From Dermacentor variabilis (Eukaryota > Arthropoda > Arachnida > Ixodida > Ixodidae), in NCBI RefSeq assembly GCF_050947875.1, contig NC_134574.1:149018434-149082433 (forward strand): a DNA stretch of 64,000 nucleotides, in the 5' to 3' direction. The stretch's first letter is position 1. Every line of letters starts with the position of its first letter. The notes beneath the pieces were generated by a model. It had not been told where the DNA came from, did not search any database, and saw only the letters and a list, made by a program, of their open reading frames with translations. The position numbers and the translations under genes are program-made. This document shows, piece after piece, positions 43,937-54,344 of this stretch.

Positions 43937-44962
43937 ATGGATCTAAGAAGGTTGACGAGCTTATACTTGTTGTTAGTGTGCGACGATTTGGGAGTTGAGG
44001 CGGACGAACAGATGAAAACGCCAGCTACCATAAAGGCGATTCAAGATAGTGGCAATGATGATTAAAGTATTAAGATTGCTTGGGAGGTGATACAAGAACC
44101 ACGGGAGCGTGAGCGTCGTGAACGTAAGCAAAAGTACAAGAAAGAGAAGGCAGCATTGGAAAAACAGATACAATATTTTCAGCAGTTAAAAGAAGAAAGA
44201 CAACGCCTATCTGAAAATTCTGTAGGCAGTACAGAGCAAAAGAATGAGGAAGTATCTGGCAGATTTTCACAAAAAGCCGACGAGAAGAGTAGTACCTGCG
44301 AGAGTAGCGGCACATTCGTAGGTGAACGGAAAGGACTAGCCGTTAACGATGCCTTAGTGGCAACAGAGGCCGTTAAAGGCCAGAGTGAGAGCGACGAGGT
44401 GCTGTGCCAACAGAGGACTGTAGAGACAGCTAGGCCAGCTGCGAACAAATTGGCACAGTTACCGCGCATGTGCGTCGCATCTCATGGTATCGAGGTCGCT
44501 AGCGAAATACAGGGTACTGTTGACCCGACAGACTCGGGCACCCATGTCAGGTCCGATCTGCGTGCCGAAGTGAAGTGCCAGCTGGACGATGCAGTTGAGG
44601 GTAATTCTCAGGATTGCGAGCTGCGTAGCTCAAGGGAATACAACTGCATTGTTCAGAGATTGGTGCAGCTCTCCGCCAGTCTAGGTAGCCTAGATAGGGA
44701 TGATTCAGTTATTAATCATTCGGACTGTGCGCGTGAGACAGCGATCGATACCGACGGGCTTCGTGCCGATGCACAGCACGAGCTGGGAAATGCAGTAGAG
44801 GGCATTTCGCAAGGATGCGAGTTGCATAGCTCGAGTAAAGACTGCTGCATTGTTCCAGAGTCGGTTGAGCTGTCCGCCAGTAGAGGCAAAGTGAGAGTAG
44901 ATTTAAATGTAAATCACTCAGACTGTTCGGGTAAGAGACCGATCCGGGCCGACGATGTGTAA
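43937..44962 (+). pseudogene. Element C gag-like ORF
   Basis: ATG 43937 opens a 341-codon frame with a single TAA at 44063-44065. The N-terminus (MDLRRLTSLYLLLVCDDLGV to about residue 45) resembles the SAP-like start of tick gypsy Gag. A charged coiled coil follows (about residues 50-90, RERERRERKQKYKKEK). The rest is unusual: a Ser/Glu-rich linker, then two tandem units of about 60 residues, each with LRA-x-VEG-x-S-x-CEL...LSAS...VNHSDC-type landmarks. There is no capsid-core or zinc knuckle. The frame ends in GTGTAA, overlapping the ATG of the next frame. Confidence 0.6.
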
Positions 44963-45098
44963 CGGCCAGCACAAGGCACCAGAGGACGGCATAAAAGGGA
45001 ATTACAAGAGAAAGCGCCGCAGAAAGAAGCGTGGCAAAGATCGGAATGCGGTGCGTAATGTAGCGAAGCCAAAAACGGCGATGGTGCGAAGAAAATAA
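44955..45098 (+). CDS. Basic 47-residue frame after gag
   Basis: ATG at 44955 overlaps the gag stop (ATGTGTAA). The product starts MCNGQHKAPEDGIKG, followed by a strongly basic tract (YKRKRRRKKRGKDRN) that looks like a nucleic-acid-binding or nuclear-localisation region. In the ancestor this was probably the continuation of the gag frame, reached by a frameshift or before an indel; an independent small ORF is less likely. Confidence 0.4.
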   Translation: MCNGQHKAPEDGIKGNYKRKRRRKKRGKDRNAVRNVAKPKTAMVRRK

Positions 45099-45100
45099 GG

Positions 45101-45295
45101 GTGCGGTCGTCGTTGACGATGTTGACGCCTCCAAGATATTCGAGCCACCGGTCAAATAGAGACCGAGAAGCATGTTCTGCACGGACGCGGACAAATAGCA
45201 CGGGGCAGTTAAATTTCTCGTCGTTCCGTCGTTCCTTTCGAAGTTCAGCGTGTAGTTCAACGAAGCGCAAGGTGGCAAGAAGTGGGGAGTCGTGA
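45101..45295 (+). pseudogene. Ser/Arg-rich continuation of element C ORF
   Basis: A further frame change gives 64 open codons rich in Ser and Arg (TPPRYSSHRSNRDREACS, SSACSSTKRKVARSGES). Its composition continues that of the preceding basic stretch, so it is probably the former Gag C-terminus. No zinc finger or protease signature is present. Confidence 0.4.
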
Positions 45296-45635
45296 CGCGG
45301 TCAATAGAGTTAATGATGAAAGCGTGGCGCCAGGACGCAAACTGGCAGAAGACTGTAACGTCTTGGAGGAGCTGATAGTCAGTCAGCCCTTTTGTTGTTC
45401 CTCGGTAGCCAGAGTAGCTTTTGAATCGCGACCACCTCGAGTACGGCTAAAAAGCATGAGTAAGTCGTAAACATTTGAAAAGAGAGGCCAAGAGAGCTTC
45501 CGTAGAAGGAAACCGTGTTGTTTTGTTTTATTTTTGAACATTTGCAAATTTTCGCGATTTGAGACTAGAGTTTCTTTCAGTATGTAAGGTATGAGCTTTT
45601 TTATGTTTTGTTTGAGAAGCTCGAGATTTGAAAGG
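45296..45635. other. Element C internal DNA, no coding signal
   Basis: Frames are short, and T-rich sequence runs up to the LINE poly-GGA end at 45636. Probably an untranslated part of element C. Confidence 0.4.
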
Positions 45636-45806
45636 AGGAGGAGGAGGAATAAACTTTTACTGCAGAACCAGCATTTATGATGGCCGGGCCTAAGCCTCTC
45701 ACGAAGAGACGTCGAGGGCTTGCCTCGCCGCCGCCTCGCGGGCGCGCTGGGTCGCCCAGGTTTTGTTGTCGAGGGCGGAGCTCCGCAGAGCCTCATGCAA
45801 CCTCGA

Positions 45807-46991
45807 CTAGAGAGTCGTGGTGTTAGTCTGTGTGTACTGTGCTGGGCACGCCCATAGCATATGCGGAAGCTTAGCCGGCTGAATTCCACAGCACCGGCAG
45901 TTGGGGGTAATGTAGACGTATGGAAATATAAGGTGGAGGCGGGCGGGTGAAGGGTACGTGTTTTTTTGTAGTAGACGCAGGGTGGTAGCCTGCGCCCGGC
46001 TGAACTTTGCGTGAGGCGGGGGGAAGGTTCGGCGACTGAGGTAAAAGGCCTTAACGAGATCGTTATAAGTTGTCAGATTGTCCCTGGTGTCCAACTCATC
46101 TCCAGTGACTCCGGCGTGGTTGACTAGGCCTCGCGCAATCTTTAGAGTGTGGTGCCTTCAGAGGATGCGAAGAGCTTGGGGAGAAATACGGCCTTTGCTG
46201 AAGTTAGTGACGGCTGAGCGAGAGTCACACACTATGGTGTGACAGGTGGGATCTAAAGTGGCCAGGGCGATGGCCACTTCTTCAGCCGTCTCGGCAGTGG
46301 GGGTAGTTACGCTGCAGGCGTGGTGTAGGACTCCATCGCGTGTTGCGACGGCCACAAATCGTGTGCCATGGGAGTATTGGGCTGCATCAGCAAATGTGAC
46401 GCCAGGTACGTGGGCAAGGATGATAGCCACGGCCTGAGCTTGGCGCCGGGCCCTGTTATATTCAGGGTGCAAGTTTCTATGGATAGGGTCTATGTAGATC
46501 CAGCTATAGATGTCGGTCGGGATCGGTTGTTTGGGGCCCTGTTGCTGATGGTACGTGAAGCCAAGCGTGGACAGAATAAAGTGTCCTGTTTCAGTAAGGG
46601 TGAGCCGTTCAAGCTGAGAGCGTTGTTGGGCTTCAGTGAGTTCGGAAAGGTTGTTGTGAACTCCCAGTTGGTTGAAGAGTTCAGTGCTGGTGCAATGCGG
46701 GAGACCAAGTGCTTGCTTGTAGACCCCTTGTATGAGGGTGTCGAGCTTGTTTTGCTCAGCCCGGTACCAGTTCAGGTACGCAGCAACGTAGGTAATGTGG
46801 CATATGACAAAGGATTGGACGAGTCGGAGTAGGCTTTCTTCTTTGAGTCCCCGTCGTCGGTTAGATATACGTTTAAGAAGTCGTAGGGTGTTTTGAGATT
46901 GGGCACAGATCTTGTTGAGAGCTAAGGCGTTGGAGCCGTTGGTGGTGTTGCGTTTCGCCTCCGACGTGCGGTATAGCCGGCGCGGATGCAA
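45807..46991 (-). pseudogene. LINE 4 RT thumb, RNase H and zinc finger
   Basis: From about 46948 down: ALALNKICAQSQNTLRLLKR and LVQSFVICHITYVAAYL (RT thumb), ADAAQYSHGTRFVAVATRDG and TAETAEEVAIALATL with VCDSRSAVTNF (RNase H; the first catalytic Asp is lost, but the Glu and second Asp are present). After a frameshift near 46100: TLRLLQKNTYPSPARLHLIF and the finger CRCCGIQPAKLPHMLWAC. Codon frame changes at about 46150 and 45800 break it. Confidence 0.85.
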
Positions 46992-47516
46992 AGGACGCCG
47001 GGGCTTCGTTCACAGCGGCGGACATTTTCGCCAGTTCAGCGCTCTGTCTGTGTGTGCGTGCGTGTGTGTGTGCGTGTGTGTGTGTGTGTGTATGTGGGCG
47101 CGCGCGTGCGTGCGTGTTGGTGCCCACGCTTGTCAAAGCGCGGCAGCCGGGGATAGGAGCTCCCCAACTGTGAAGCGAGGAGGTCTGACCGGCGCCGGCC
47201 CGGCGGATACGTCACTTCTTGTCACAACGTGTCCGTGTGCCACCGTCACGTGCGCCTCTTGCGAGCCGTTCCTTCTTGCCCTCGCCTCCGAGAGTATAAA
47301 AGCAGCTGCCCCCGGACGCCAAGAGAGAAGCTTTGATTTATTCAGTCGAGTAACGTGGGCTCCCGTTTCTCCACTTCGGTCGACCTGACCGGCCGCTCTT
47401 TTGCGAAGCTAGAATAAACGAGTTGTTCTGTTAGCAGTCGACTTATCCTTTGCCAGGACCTTCGGATGCTTCCAGCTGTGCCCCAGGCCGCCAGGCCAAC
47501 GCTACCCTTGGGGCTT
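46953..47516 (+). repeat. LTR-like segment inside LINE 4
   Basis: Contains promoter and end signals in LTR order: TATAAAAG at about 47295, and AATAAA at about 47412 followed by a G/T-rich stretch. The LINE coding sequence is continuous on both sides. A (GT)n run lies at 47043-47119. No internal gypsy genes adjoin it, so a solo LTR is the simplest reading. Exact TG...CA borders were not found; TTGCG occurs at both edges. Confidence 0.55.
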
Positions 47517-47790
47517 GCGACCCATTTGCAACAGTAGAGATGGTGAGACCGAGAACCCGGATACTAGGGACGTGTGGGATAGGACTGCCATCTTGAAGGC
47601 GTAGGGTGAAGGCGTCATAGGGTCGGTGATCAGACTGGCGTTTGGGAGGGCGACCCCGCTGAATGGGCTTGTATAGATTGTATCGATGTGAAAGACGCGT
47701 TTTTTTCTGTAAGCGTGTAGTATCGCGAGGTGTTCATTAATAAATATATAGGCTTTCTTTTTTGCGTGTGTGAGTAACCTGAGTGTCAAG
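47517..47790 (-). pseudogene. LINE 4 RT fragment upstream of the LTR-like segment
   Basis: The minus strand reads AFTLRLQDGSPIPHVPSIRV and LGLTISTVANGSQ, an RT block that precedes the thumb in tick I-type LINEs. It continues logically into the part at 46948. The upstream sequence (about 47700-47790) decays into unrecognised frames. Confidence 0.7.
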
Positions 47791-47829
47791 GTTATCGGTG
47801 AGAGGCCTATCGCAATGCGCGTGTGTATT

Positions 47830-48711
47830 AGTTAACCTTCTTTTCTTATGCGTTTTTTTATTTTCTAAGGTTAACCGCGTAGGTTTTGAGTGAGTGCATG
47901 ATTTGCACTGAGAAGCGTTCTTAGCGCGTTTCCTGTGTGGACGGAAGGAAGCAGATTTATGACTGGGTTGCTCGTGTGTGTTGAGGGCAGCCGTATTCTG
48001 ACTTCTTTAGTGAGCGTGCGTAGAACTACTAATTAGCAGAAGCATCTTTTAAGGGTTCTGCGGTGTGCGTAGGTTACGCAAGTTAAGTTCTTGCTTAGGT
48101 TACGTGTCCTGTAGGGATTAAAGGAAGAAACGTGAATAAGCGTAATGAAAGGTTTGCCTACGGCGCAAGTACGCGTTCTGAATAATAACCACAAGGCTAG
48201 AGCGCTTGTGATTACGTACCTGTGGAGTTGGCCAGACTGTTCAGTGACAACAGTACGTGAGATAAGTACGCCACTGCGATTGGTTAGAAACATGTTGTTC
48301 GTGAAATTAGGCCACTTAAGTTATGTTCGGCTGTTCTCATTGTTTGTTTGCGACGACAACGACCCTTTGTTTTGCTACAACAATAACACTCTGGTCTTGT
48401 CGGCATTCGGGGAGAAACGGATAGCGGTTTGGAAAGGTGGTTGGAACTGCTTTGTCAAAATTGGGGAAATAAAAGATCAGGGTTCATTTTGACTCAGTAA
48501 TAGCCTGGCGAGTCAGGGGTGGAGAGCCTGCGCTTAAACGTGGTGCGGCGCTGTGTTGTTTTGTTTGTTTGACGTACGTTCTCCAGGGCCCAGGATCGCG
48601 AAGTTCGTCAAACGAGGCTCGACACCAGTACCCTGCAGGTTCTTTCAGCTTTCCTCATGGCCAGCGAATTGATTTCACCGGCCATTCCGAACTTCCGGGG
48701 CGAGGACGAGC
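47830..48711 (+). other. Element C 3' internal region and polypurine tract
   Basis: No pol domain was found on either strand. The 115-codon frame at 48145-48492 has no recognised family. A purine-rich stretch (GGGGCGAGGACGAGC, 48697-48711) directly before TGTTAG can be the polypurine tract priming plus-strand DNA synthesis. Confidence 0.45.
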
Positions 48712-48733
48712 TGTTAGATACGGGACCGTTTCC
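48712..48733 (+). repeat. Start of element C 3' LTR (22 bp)
   Basis: TGTTAGATACGGGACCGTTT and two further bases match 42795-42816 with two differences, then similarity to the 5' LTR stops. The 3' LTR is deleted or displaced by other DNA from here on. Confidence 0.6.
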
Positions 48734-50260
48734 ATACGCGACGAGCGGTTAGACCTGGCGTAGTATTTGCTTTGGCAATAAAAAAAATGCCGTAGTTAAA
48801 TGCGCTTAAACCAAATTTCTCGAGTGATAGTACGGTTTTGCTTGCTTTGGGAAAGGACACAAACGCTGCTCGGCGCCCTTAGGAGCTACAGGATCTATAC
48901 CTACAGCACAGACAACATACAGACGTGCTTTGGCGCGGCAGCAGCAGTAAGCGAATTGACCTTCATGCTGTGTCTCGCTTCAGCGCGAACACATGGTGCC
49001 ATTTTGCCGTGCGATCTGCCGTACGGCGCGTCGTGTGCGACTTGCCGCATGCGGCGATTCGGGACACATGGTACGAATGAGCGAACGGCCGGTAGCTCCG
49101 CCCAGAACCGGCGCCCCTGCGTGGAAGTTCGGAATGCTGCGTAACTTCGAACAGAAAGTGAGAGCAAACGTATTTGCACAGCTCTCTTGTTGGAAACGAA
49201 CGATGACAATATAAGCACGCCTATGCGAGCACTGTAGACGTGTTTCCGGAAGGCCGAGTTAGCAGTATCGGCTCCGCTGACAGTTGCCGATGGTTAGGAG
49301 CCGGCAGGCATAGCTCACTCGGCCATCGAATCCGATACCGGTGGCGCTTGTGACACGATCGCTTGAAGCTCGTGTAACGAAGCGCCTATTTTAGCCGGCA
49401 CAACGCGTAAACAGTTATGTCACGCTTAAACTGCAGCACATATGATTTTATTGGCGCCGACGGAAGCGAACGAGCATGCCAGGCGAGCTTGCGATCGCTG
49501 GGAGACGGTGTAGGCCTACCTCGACGGCCGTGTATCCGGGGCCGAGGGCCCTCGCGATGCTTCGGCAGCTCGCAATAAAGCGCCTAAATTCGTCAGCGGA
49601 ATCAATGCCTGCACATTTGTTTCTCTTAAGTGAAAACACGGTTAGTTTTCCCGGCGCCGTTTCAATGAGTAAACACGCCAGCGAGGCGAGCCGCTTCGTA
49701 TACAGACGATTTCAGGCGCGTCTGCGCTGACCGCGTCCAAGTAGAAATCACGCCAACGATTTACGGTTTTGCACAACGTTTTGTAACACGCACGCCTTCG
49801 AGTTCACTTTATTCTATAGGTTATTTCGTGTCAGGAACAAATTGTAGCCGATTTGTGTGCTGCCGTCAGCGGCGAAAGAGGCTCGCAGTTTCCACCAGGG
49901 AGAAAAAAAAGGTATGAACAGAGCGGCGAGGCGCTCGCTCGCCGGCCCCGCCCCGTCGGGTCTACCACGTGGCTATGAAGTTCACGCTGCCGGCGCTGTC
50001 ATTGGCTGCGGTCGTCCGTACGATGCGGCAGTCGCACGACGATATTGGGGGCGAGCTCCACCAGTGGAAAAGCTGGCACGTGGACACATCGGCCGCGTCC
50101 GCTGCTTCGGAAGCGCCGAAGCGAGCTGAAAACGAAAGTTTAAAGTCCCATCGGCGCTGCGGTTTTGATTAGGTGGTAAAGTTTTACCGCCTTGGGTGTC
50201 TGCTTGACAACATTTTGAAGTACTATAATAGGTAATGGCTGCTTTTGGAGGCATGCACCA
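48734..50260. other. Unrecognised DNA, partly GC-rich
   Basis: No known family. A minus frame at 49448-49639 (63 codons, ending RFRRRQ) closes with a stop that overlaps an AATAAA polyadenylation-like signal and could be a terminal exon; the evidence is thin. 49920-50160 is GC-rich and lies just upstream of the THAP remnant, so it may be the old promoter or 5' UTR of that gene. Confidence 0.35.
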
Positions 50261-50475
50261 TGGCAGGCTACTCGGTGCCGTAGTGCCGGACGCACGCAAT
50301 GGAGCGCGGTGTCCGCCTTTTTCACACGTATAAAGCCGCAGGACAAGGAGCTGCATGAAGCTTGGCTCGCGGAACTTAGAACCGACAAACAGCCATCGGC
50401 TACAACTCCGGTATGCAGCACACGCAGACGCGAGGAAGATTTCTGCTGCGGCGCCAGGACTGTGATGTTCGGTGA
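50261..50475 (+). pseudogene. THAP-domain exon remnant
   Basis: THAP domains are about 90-residue C2CH zinc-dependent DNA-binding modules of transcription factors and P-element-type transposases. Here GYSVP, stop, CRTHAMERGVRLF gives the N-terminal part. After a frameshift, KELHEAWLAELRTDKQPSA and VCSTRRREEDFCCG follow, in the order of the family. The first zinc Cys is Tyr, the His of the C-x2-H pair is Arg, and an in-frame TAG interrupts the start, so it is a pseudogene. The match ends at TTCG|GTGAGT, a consensus splice donor, suggesting a former first exon. Confidence 0.7.
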
Positions 50476-51800
50476 GTAGCAGAAAACACGTACTGAGACT
50501 ATCGCCCGCGCCCGCTGCCCGGCTAATGTCATGACGGTTTGGTCTATGAACTTGTTGATGCTTGATGCTCGCAGGTTCACTGGAACGGAAAGCGAGCGGT
50601 AAGAGGCACATTAAAAAGAAGGCATGGCATACGGCTATGTTCGTTTTATGAATTAGTGCACTGGGTTACGAAAAAGAAGCAGAGGGAAATCGCACGCTGA
50701 GAACACCAATAAGCATAGAGTGCGACGCACTTGAGAAATAATACTGAAATATCCAAGAATTTAGCAGACAAAAAAAAAAGATTGAATCGTCGCGACAGCA
50801 CATCCCAGTCGCCGTAGAGGTCGAAGTCTCTATAACGAAATCATTTTTGAACAGTTCTGATAGCGTCCACGCAGCAATGGTTGCAAGTGTGCTGTCAAAT
50901 GCTCATATGCTAGCTGCGGCATAAAGCGCACGGCACAGTGCGAAACCGCGCTTACAGCGAAAGCAAAACATTGTGCGCAGACTCCATGCAGACGCGCAGT
51001 CGGTCGCTGCGAACCCGAGCGATCGCTGCATTCTGTTATGCCCCATTTGGTCATACAGACAGCCCACTATAAGACAGCCCACTATAAGAACATATTTCAC
51101 ATAGTTTACTCTCAGCGTTTGCCTACCTTTCACGCAAGAAGCCGGTTCGGGAGACTCCATCGCGGCGACCGCGCGCAGTGGCGTTCACTGTACGTATTCG
51201 GTAAAGGGATAGCGTCTGCAAACGATTCTTTGCTTTCAGTTTGCCCAAGAATACTATTATCGAGAGTGAAAAACTTCCCTCTACTTGAGAGTACTTACAG
51301 AAATGCCGAAGAGGGCTGCCGCGTGGTGTTTTAGTGAGCGCCGTAAGCGAAACCTATGAGGAGCGCGCCGCGTGATCCCTCATACTACGCAAGGGAGGCG
51401 CTTCCAACAGATGGCGACTCCGTAAGTCCTCGCCCCCAATTCAAAAAGTTGGTCGCATGCGCGGCGTGCGATCCGGCGCCGCGTGCGACGGATTTGCTTG
51501 ACCCCCTGTTGAGTGCGGCTGCTGATGCGAATGGTCGTACGACCGATCGCACCCAAAATCGCACCATGTGTCTCGGGCTTGAAAGCACAGCGCATACGAA
51601 GCTATCAGCACTTGGCGCACTTTGCCCATATCGCAGATCGCTTTCAAGATACGGGCGCCCACGCGACGTACGCAGCATCAGTCGCCGGTAGTGGCAGGCC
51701 AAGTCCCAATTTGACCTTAGCTGAGCTTGAAGGTCAGATTTACGGAACTATGCGTTTTGTGGGTTTGTACCTCGAGTAGTAGAGCTATCACTCTAAAGAA
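50476..51800. other. Unrecognised DNA with small palindromic repeats
   Basis: No downstream THAP exon was identified. AGACAGCCCACTATAAG occurs twice in tandem at 51058-51090. Around 51450-51590, GC-rich segments containing GTGCGATC-like words in both orientations hint at another decayed fold-back element; a similar word lies at 48991. Confidence 0.4.
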
Positions 51801-51817
51801 ATTGAGCGTGTCCGGCG

Positions 51818-51890
51818 GCGGGATTCGAAGTATGGCCCTCCATCGCGGCAGCCTGATGCTCTAAACAGGATCACACGTACACTTATCTCC
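51818..51890 (-). repeat. tRNA-like SINE head relic
   Basis: The minus strand reads GTTTAGAGCATCAGGCTGCC, then CTTCGAATCCCGCCG, i.e. an anticodon-arm-like region and a good box B. No acceptor stem can be paired, so a functional tRNA is not claimed. Confidence 0.45.
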
Positions 51891-51954
51891 TACTAAAGCC
51901 AACTGGCTCTTTCAGAAGGTCGCAACGTGCTGATTATAACCGTTACTCCTATAC

Positions 51955-52535
51955 TGTGGCGCATGCCCACGACGGGGTATTAGCCACATATCGGGCAGAG
52001 CACGAATCAGCTAGCTCTTTGAGATTATCATCGCGTATTGATGATTATGATTTCCATATTATGGCGTTTACATATATACCCACAACGGAGGCTCGGCGAG
52101 GAACCTTGTCCCTATGTTGATTGTGATTAGAATAATAAATAATTAATCTCTGGTGTCTTATACACGTGAAAATCCACGATATGATCATTTGGCAGGCCGT
52201 AGTGGGGCACTCCGGATTAATTTTGACCACTTGAGGTTCTTTAACGTGCAGCGAATGCACGGTACTGGGTTGTTTCTCCATTCCGGTCCCACCGTAATAA
52301 GCCCGATTCAGCGCCCTCGGCAATAGCCGCGCACCGCCAAAGCCACTGTACGCCACCAGGGTGGGTTATGACGATTATAATTTCCGTACATGCCCACAAC
52401 GGAGGGGTTGGCCAAGAAGTGTACCCACGTGTTGATTGTGACGATCTCCATTCTCATTCTATGGCACATAACCACAATGGGGTCCTGGCCAAAAAGCGAG
52501 CGGTGATAATGGCACATGCTCGCAACAGGGCATGG
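51955..52535. repeat. Degenerate minisatellite (ACCCACAACGGGG...GGCCAAGAA)
   Basis: Five diverged units near 51960, 52067, 52386, 52461 and 52508 share a CCCACAACGG core and TTGGCCAAGA-like ends, with spacers such as GTTGATTGTGA. The array is interrupted by a reverse SINE fragment (52192-52345). Confidence 0.6.
52192..52345 (-). mobile_element. SINE copy in reverse orientation, decayed
   Basis: TAGTGGGGCACTCCGG and TTGACCACTTGAGGTTCTTT followed by AACGTGCA are the reverse complement of the SINE body at 12303-12570. The part to 52345 may be the tRNA head. Confidence 0.65.
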
Positions 52536-52559
52536 GCCAAGACGCGGCCGGTGTACATT

Positions 52560-53780
52560 TAAAATAAGTAAGAAGAATTGCAAGCCTATATAGGATTTAT
52601 CACGTTGCATAGCATGGGTAGGCGAGTGCAGATGCGCGCACCAATTTCTTCGACGCAAAAGACGCACTAATGAAATAGGAAAATTTATAGTATTTCATTA
52701 AACACTTCACGATAACTTCCCTTCACGTGAATTCCAAAATCTTGAGTTGGATTTTCGTAATCTTTTATGGCGAAAGAAATCGACATATCGAAATTGGCTC
52801 AGCAGGCCTGACGAGGGTGTCTGATTCAATGCTTTTACTGCGATAGCAATTATGCGGACGCTGGAGGCATACTAATGCCGTCGTCGCCACCGCCAGACAA
52901 GTAGGGCTGCCGCAGTGACGACGCATGCACGGATCGTGTGCCGAGATTACGCGGAGTGCCGGATTACGCGTGTTTGACTTCAAAAGCGACGAGGCCAAGC
53001 GGGCTAACGCATCGTGAAGGCTACGCTCAATCGCCACGATTGGCGGAGGAGAAGCAGGGGCGCTATAACCTGAAGCTGTTTCAACCTGTTTCTATTGCAT
53101 TTCTGCCATGATGACCAGGATTTGTGAAAAAGTTTCGAGCCTCGCCCACTTTCGACGTCACGAATAGCGCGAAAACTTCTCATCTGATATCACGTTTACA
53201 AAGTTATTATGGACAATTAGGCCGAAAAAAAAAGAAAAATGTCATTTTCGGTTCTAAGTATCTTTCGCCATTATAGTATATGTCTCCACTATTGCACAAA
53301 ATTTTTCGGGCTGCGGCCACATCGCCCGTGTCACGCGATCGTCACAGAAACTGCGAAAACTCATCATTTCAAAGGGACCTCTACACACTACAGATGCATT
53401 AATATCCCGAACAAAGCAGAATCTTCTGTCTTCTGGCCATTGTATGTATCTTGTAAATATATTGTCAAGCGTCTTTTCTCCCCGTAACAATATCTACACC
53501 CTTGCGATTTTTTTAACCACAACACGTGAGCGTGACTACACGGTGTGTCAGCGGCCTTGTAGCGGTGAGGAGAACAGCTGAAGGAAAAAACAGCAGAATA
53601 CATTCCATGTAAAAGTCGCCTTGCGCGCCCGCGCGTACTGCCGCCGATTCCATGGCCTCTCGCTGCTACAGGGCAGCTAACACAGAACCCAATATAGGCC
53701 GCTAACAGCGCTATGAATTTTCTACGTTGTTCTCACGCTCTTGTGCTATTCAGAACTTTTACATATGGCACTGCAACGGG
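52560..53780. other. Unrecognised DNA with one repeat fragment
   Basis: No gene found. At about 52830-52890, TTTTACTGCGATAGCAATTA followed by a CGTCGTCGCC run resembles 21370-21390 (TTTTATTGCGATAGCAATTT); both look like pieces of one dispersed repeat. Confidence 0.4.
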
Positions 53781-53799
53781 CCCAAACTGCCGCGTTGGG

Positions 53800-54060
53800 T
53801 CACTGGGTATGTGGCACGCGTACGCACGTACCGCTCTTCAACGAACCTCTCTCACGCCGACATGGGTCACTGTAGATGCGGGACGATGGGTAGGCACACC
53901 GCTGTTCGAAGAAACTCTTTGACGCCGACTTGGAACACAGGGTATGCGTCACTCGGTCTGTACTGTTCTCCAACGAACGTACTTCATGCGAATTTCGGTA
54001 ACTAGGTGTGTGCCGCTCTACAATGGCAACAATTTCCTCAAATTTATACGATGCGTAGCG
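53800..54060 (+). repeat. Minisatellite, period about 64-68 bp
   Basis: Units are marked by TTCAACGAAC-like words at 53836, 53904, 53968 and, degenerate, 54018, with CACGCCGACATGGGTCACTG and GGTATGTGGC-like stretches between. About 3.5 diverged copies. Confidence 0.7.
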
Positions 54061-54344
54061 GAGTCTAACCAACATTATAACTGTTCCTCAAGGACACCAA
54101 CCTGCCCGCATTAGAGGGCTGTGCCACAAATGCACTACGTATGTGCCGTTTTTCAATAAACCGCTGGCCAAATTGCGTAACTTTGTATGTGCCATAGGGT
54201 GTGCGGCAAGCGAGAGAACAATTATCAGAGTTCGCAGGCACCGGTGCGCCACGCTTCTTATCTTGGAGAACACGCGCGGACCTCTAGGCAACGCCACTAG
54301 ATGGCGCAATGTGTTTAGAAAGAAGGTGCACCTGGACCTCTAGA
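54061..54344. other. Unrecognised DNA
   Basis: Nothing identified between the minisatellite and the start of the CR1-like LINE. Confidence 0.4.

Larger units (their letters stand above)
45636..47790 (-). mobile_element. I-type LINE 4, minus strand, split by an LTR-like segment
   Basis: The 3' end on the minus strand reads TTTATTCCTCCTCCTCC at about 45650, typical of this LINE group. RT-end, RNase H and the C-terminal finger lie at 45807-46948, and an upstream RT piece at 47517-47700. The 564-base gap between them contains an LTR-like sequence. The LINE is 5' truncated within RT near 47790 and lies inside LTR element C. Confidence 0.8.
42795..48733 (+). mobile_element. LTR retrotransposon C with gag-like ORF, no pol seen
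   Basis: The 5' LTR at 42795-43507 is followed by a primer site, leader repeats and a gag-like ORF. The start of a 3' LTR (TGTTAGATACGG, 48712) is preceded by a purine-rich tract. The 5' and 3' LTR starts agree at 20 of 22 bases, after which they diverge. Between gag and the 3' LTR, once the I-type LINE at 45636-47790 is removed, only about 1.2 kb remains, without protease, RT or integrase motifs. It is either a nonautonomous element or a copy that has lost pol. Confidence 0.7.

Noticed and set aside
46948..47520. TTGCG as target duplication of the LTR-like segment
   Set aside because: The five bases do not abut TG and CA ends, and the flanking LINE words NGS-x-A appear on both sides, so the border is ambiguous.
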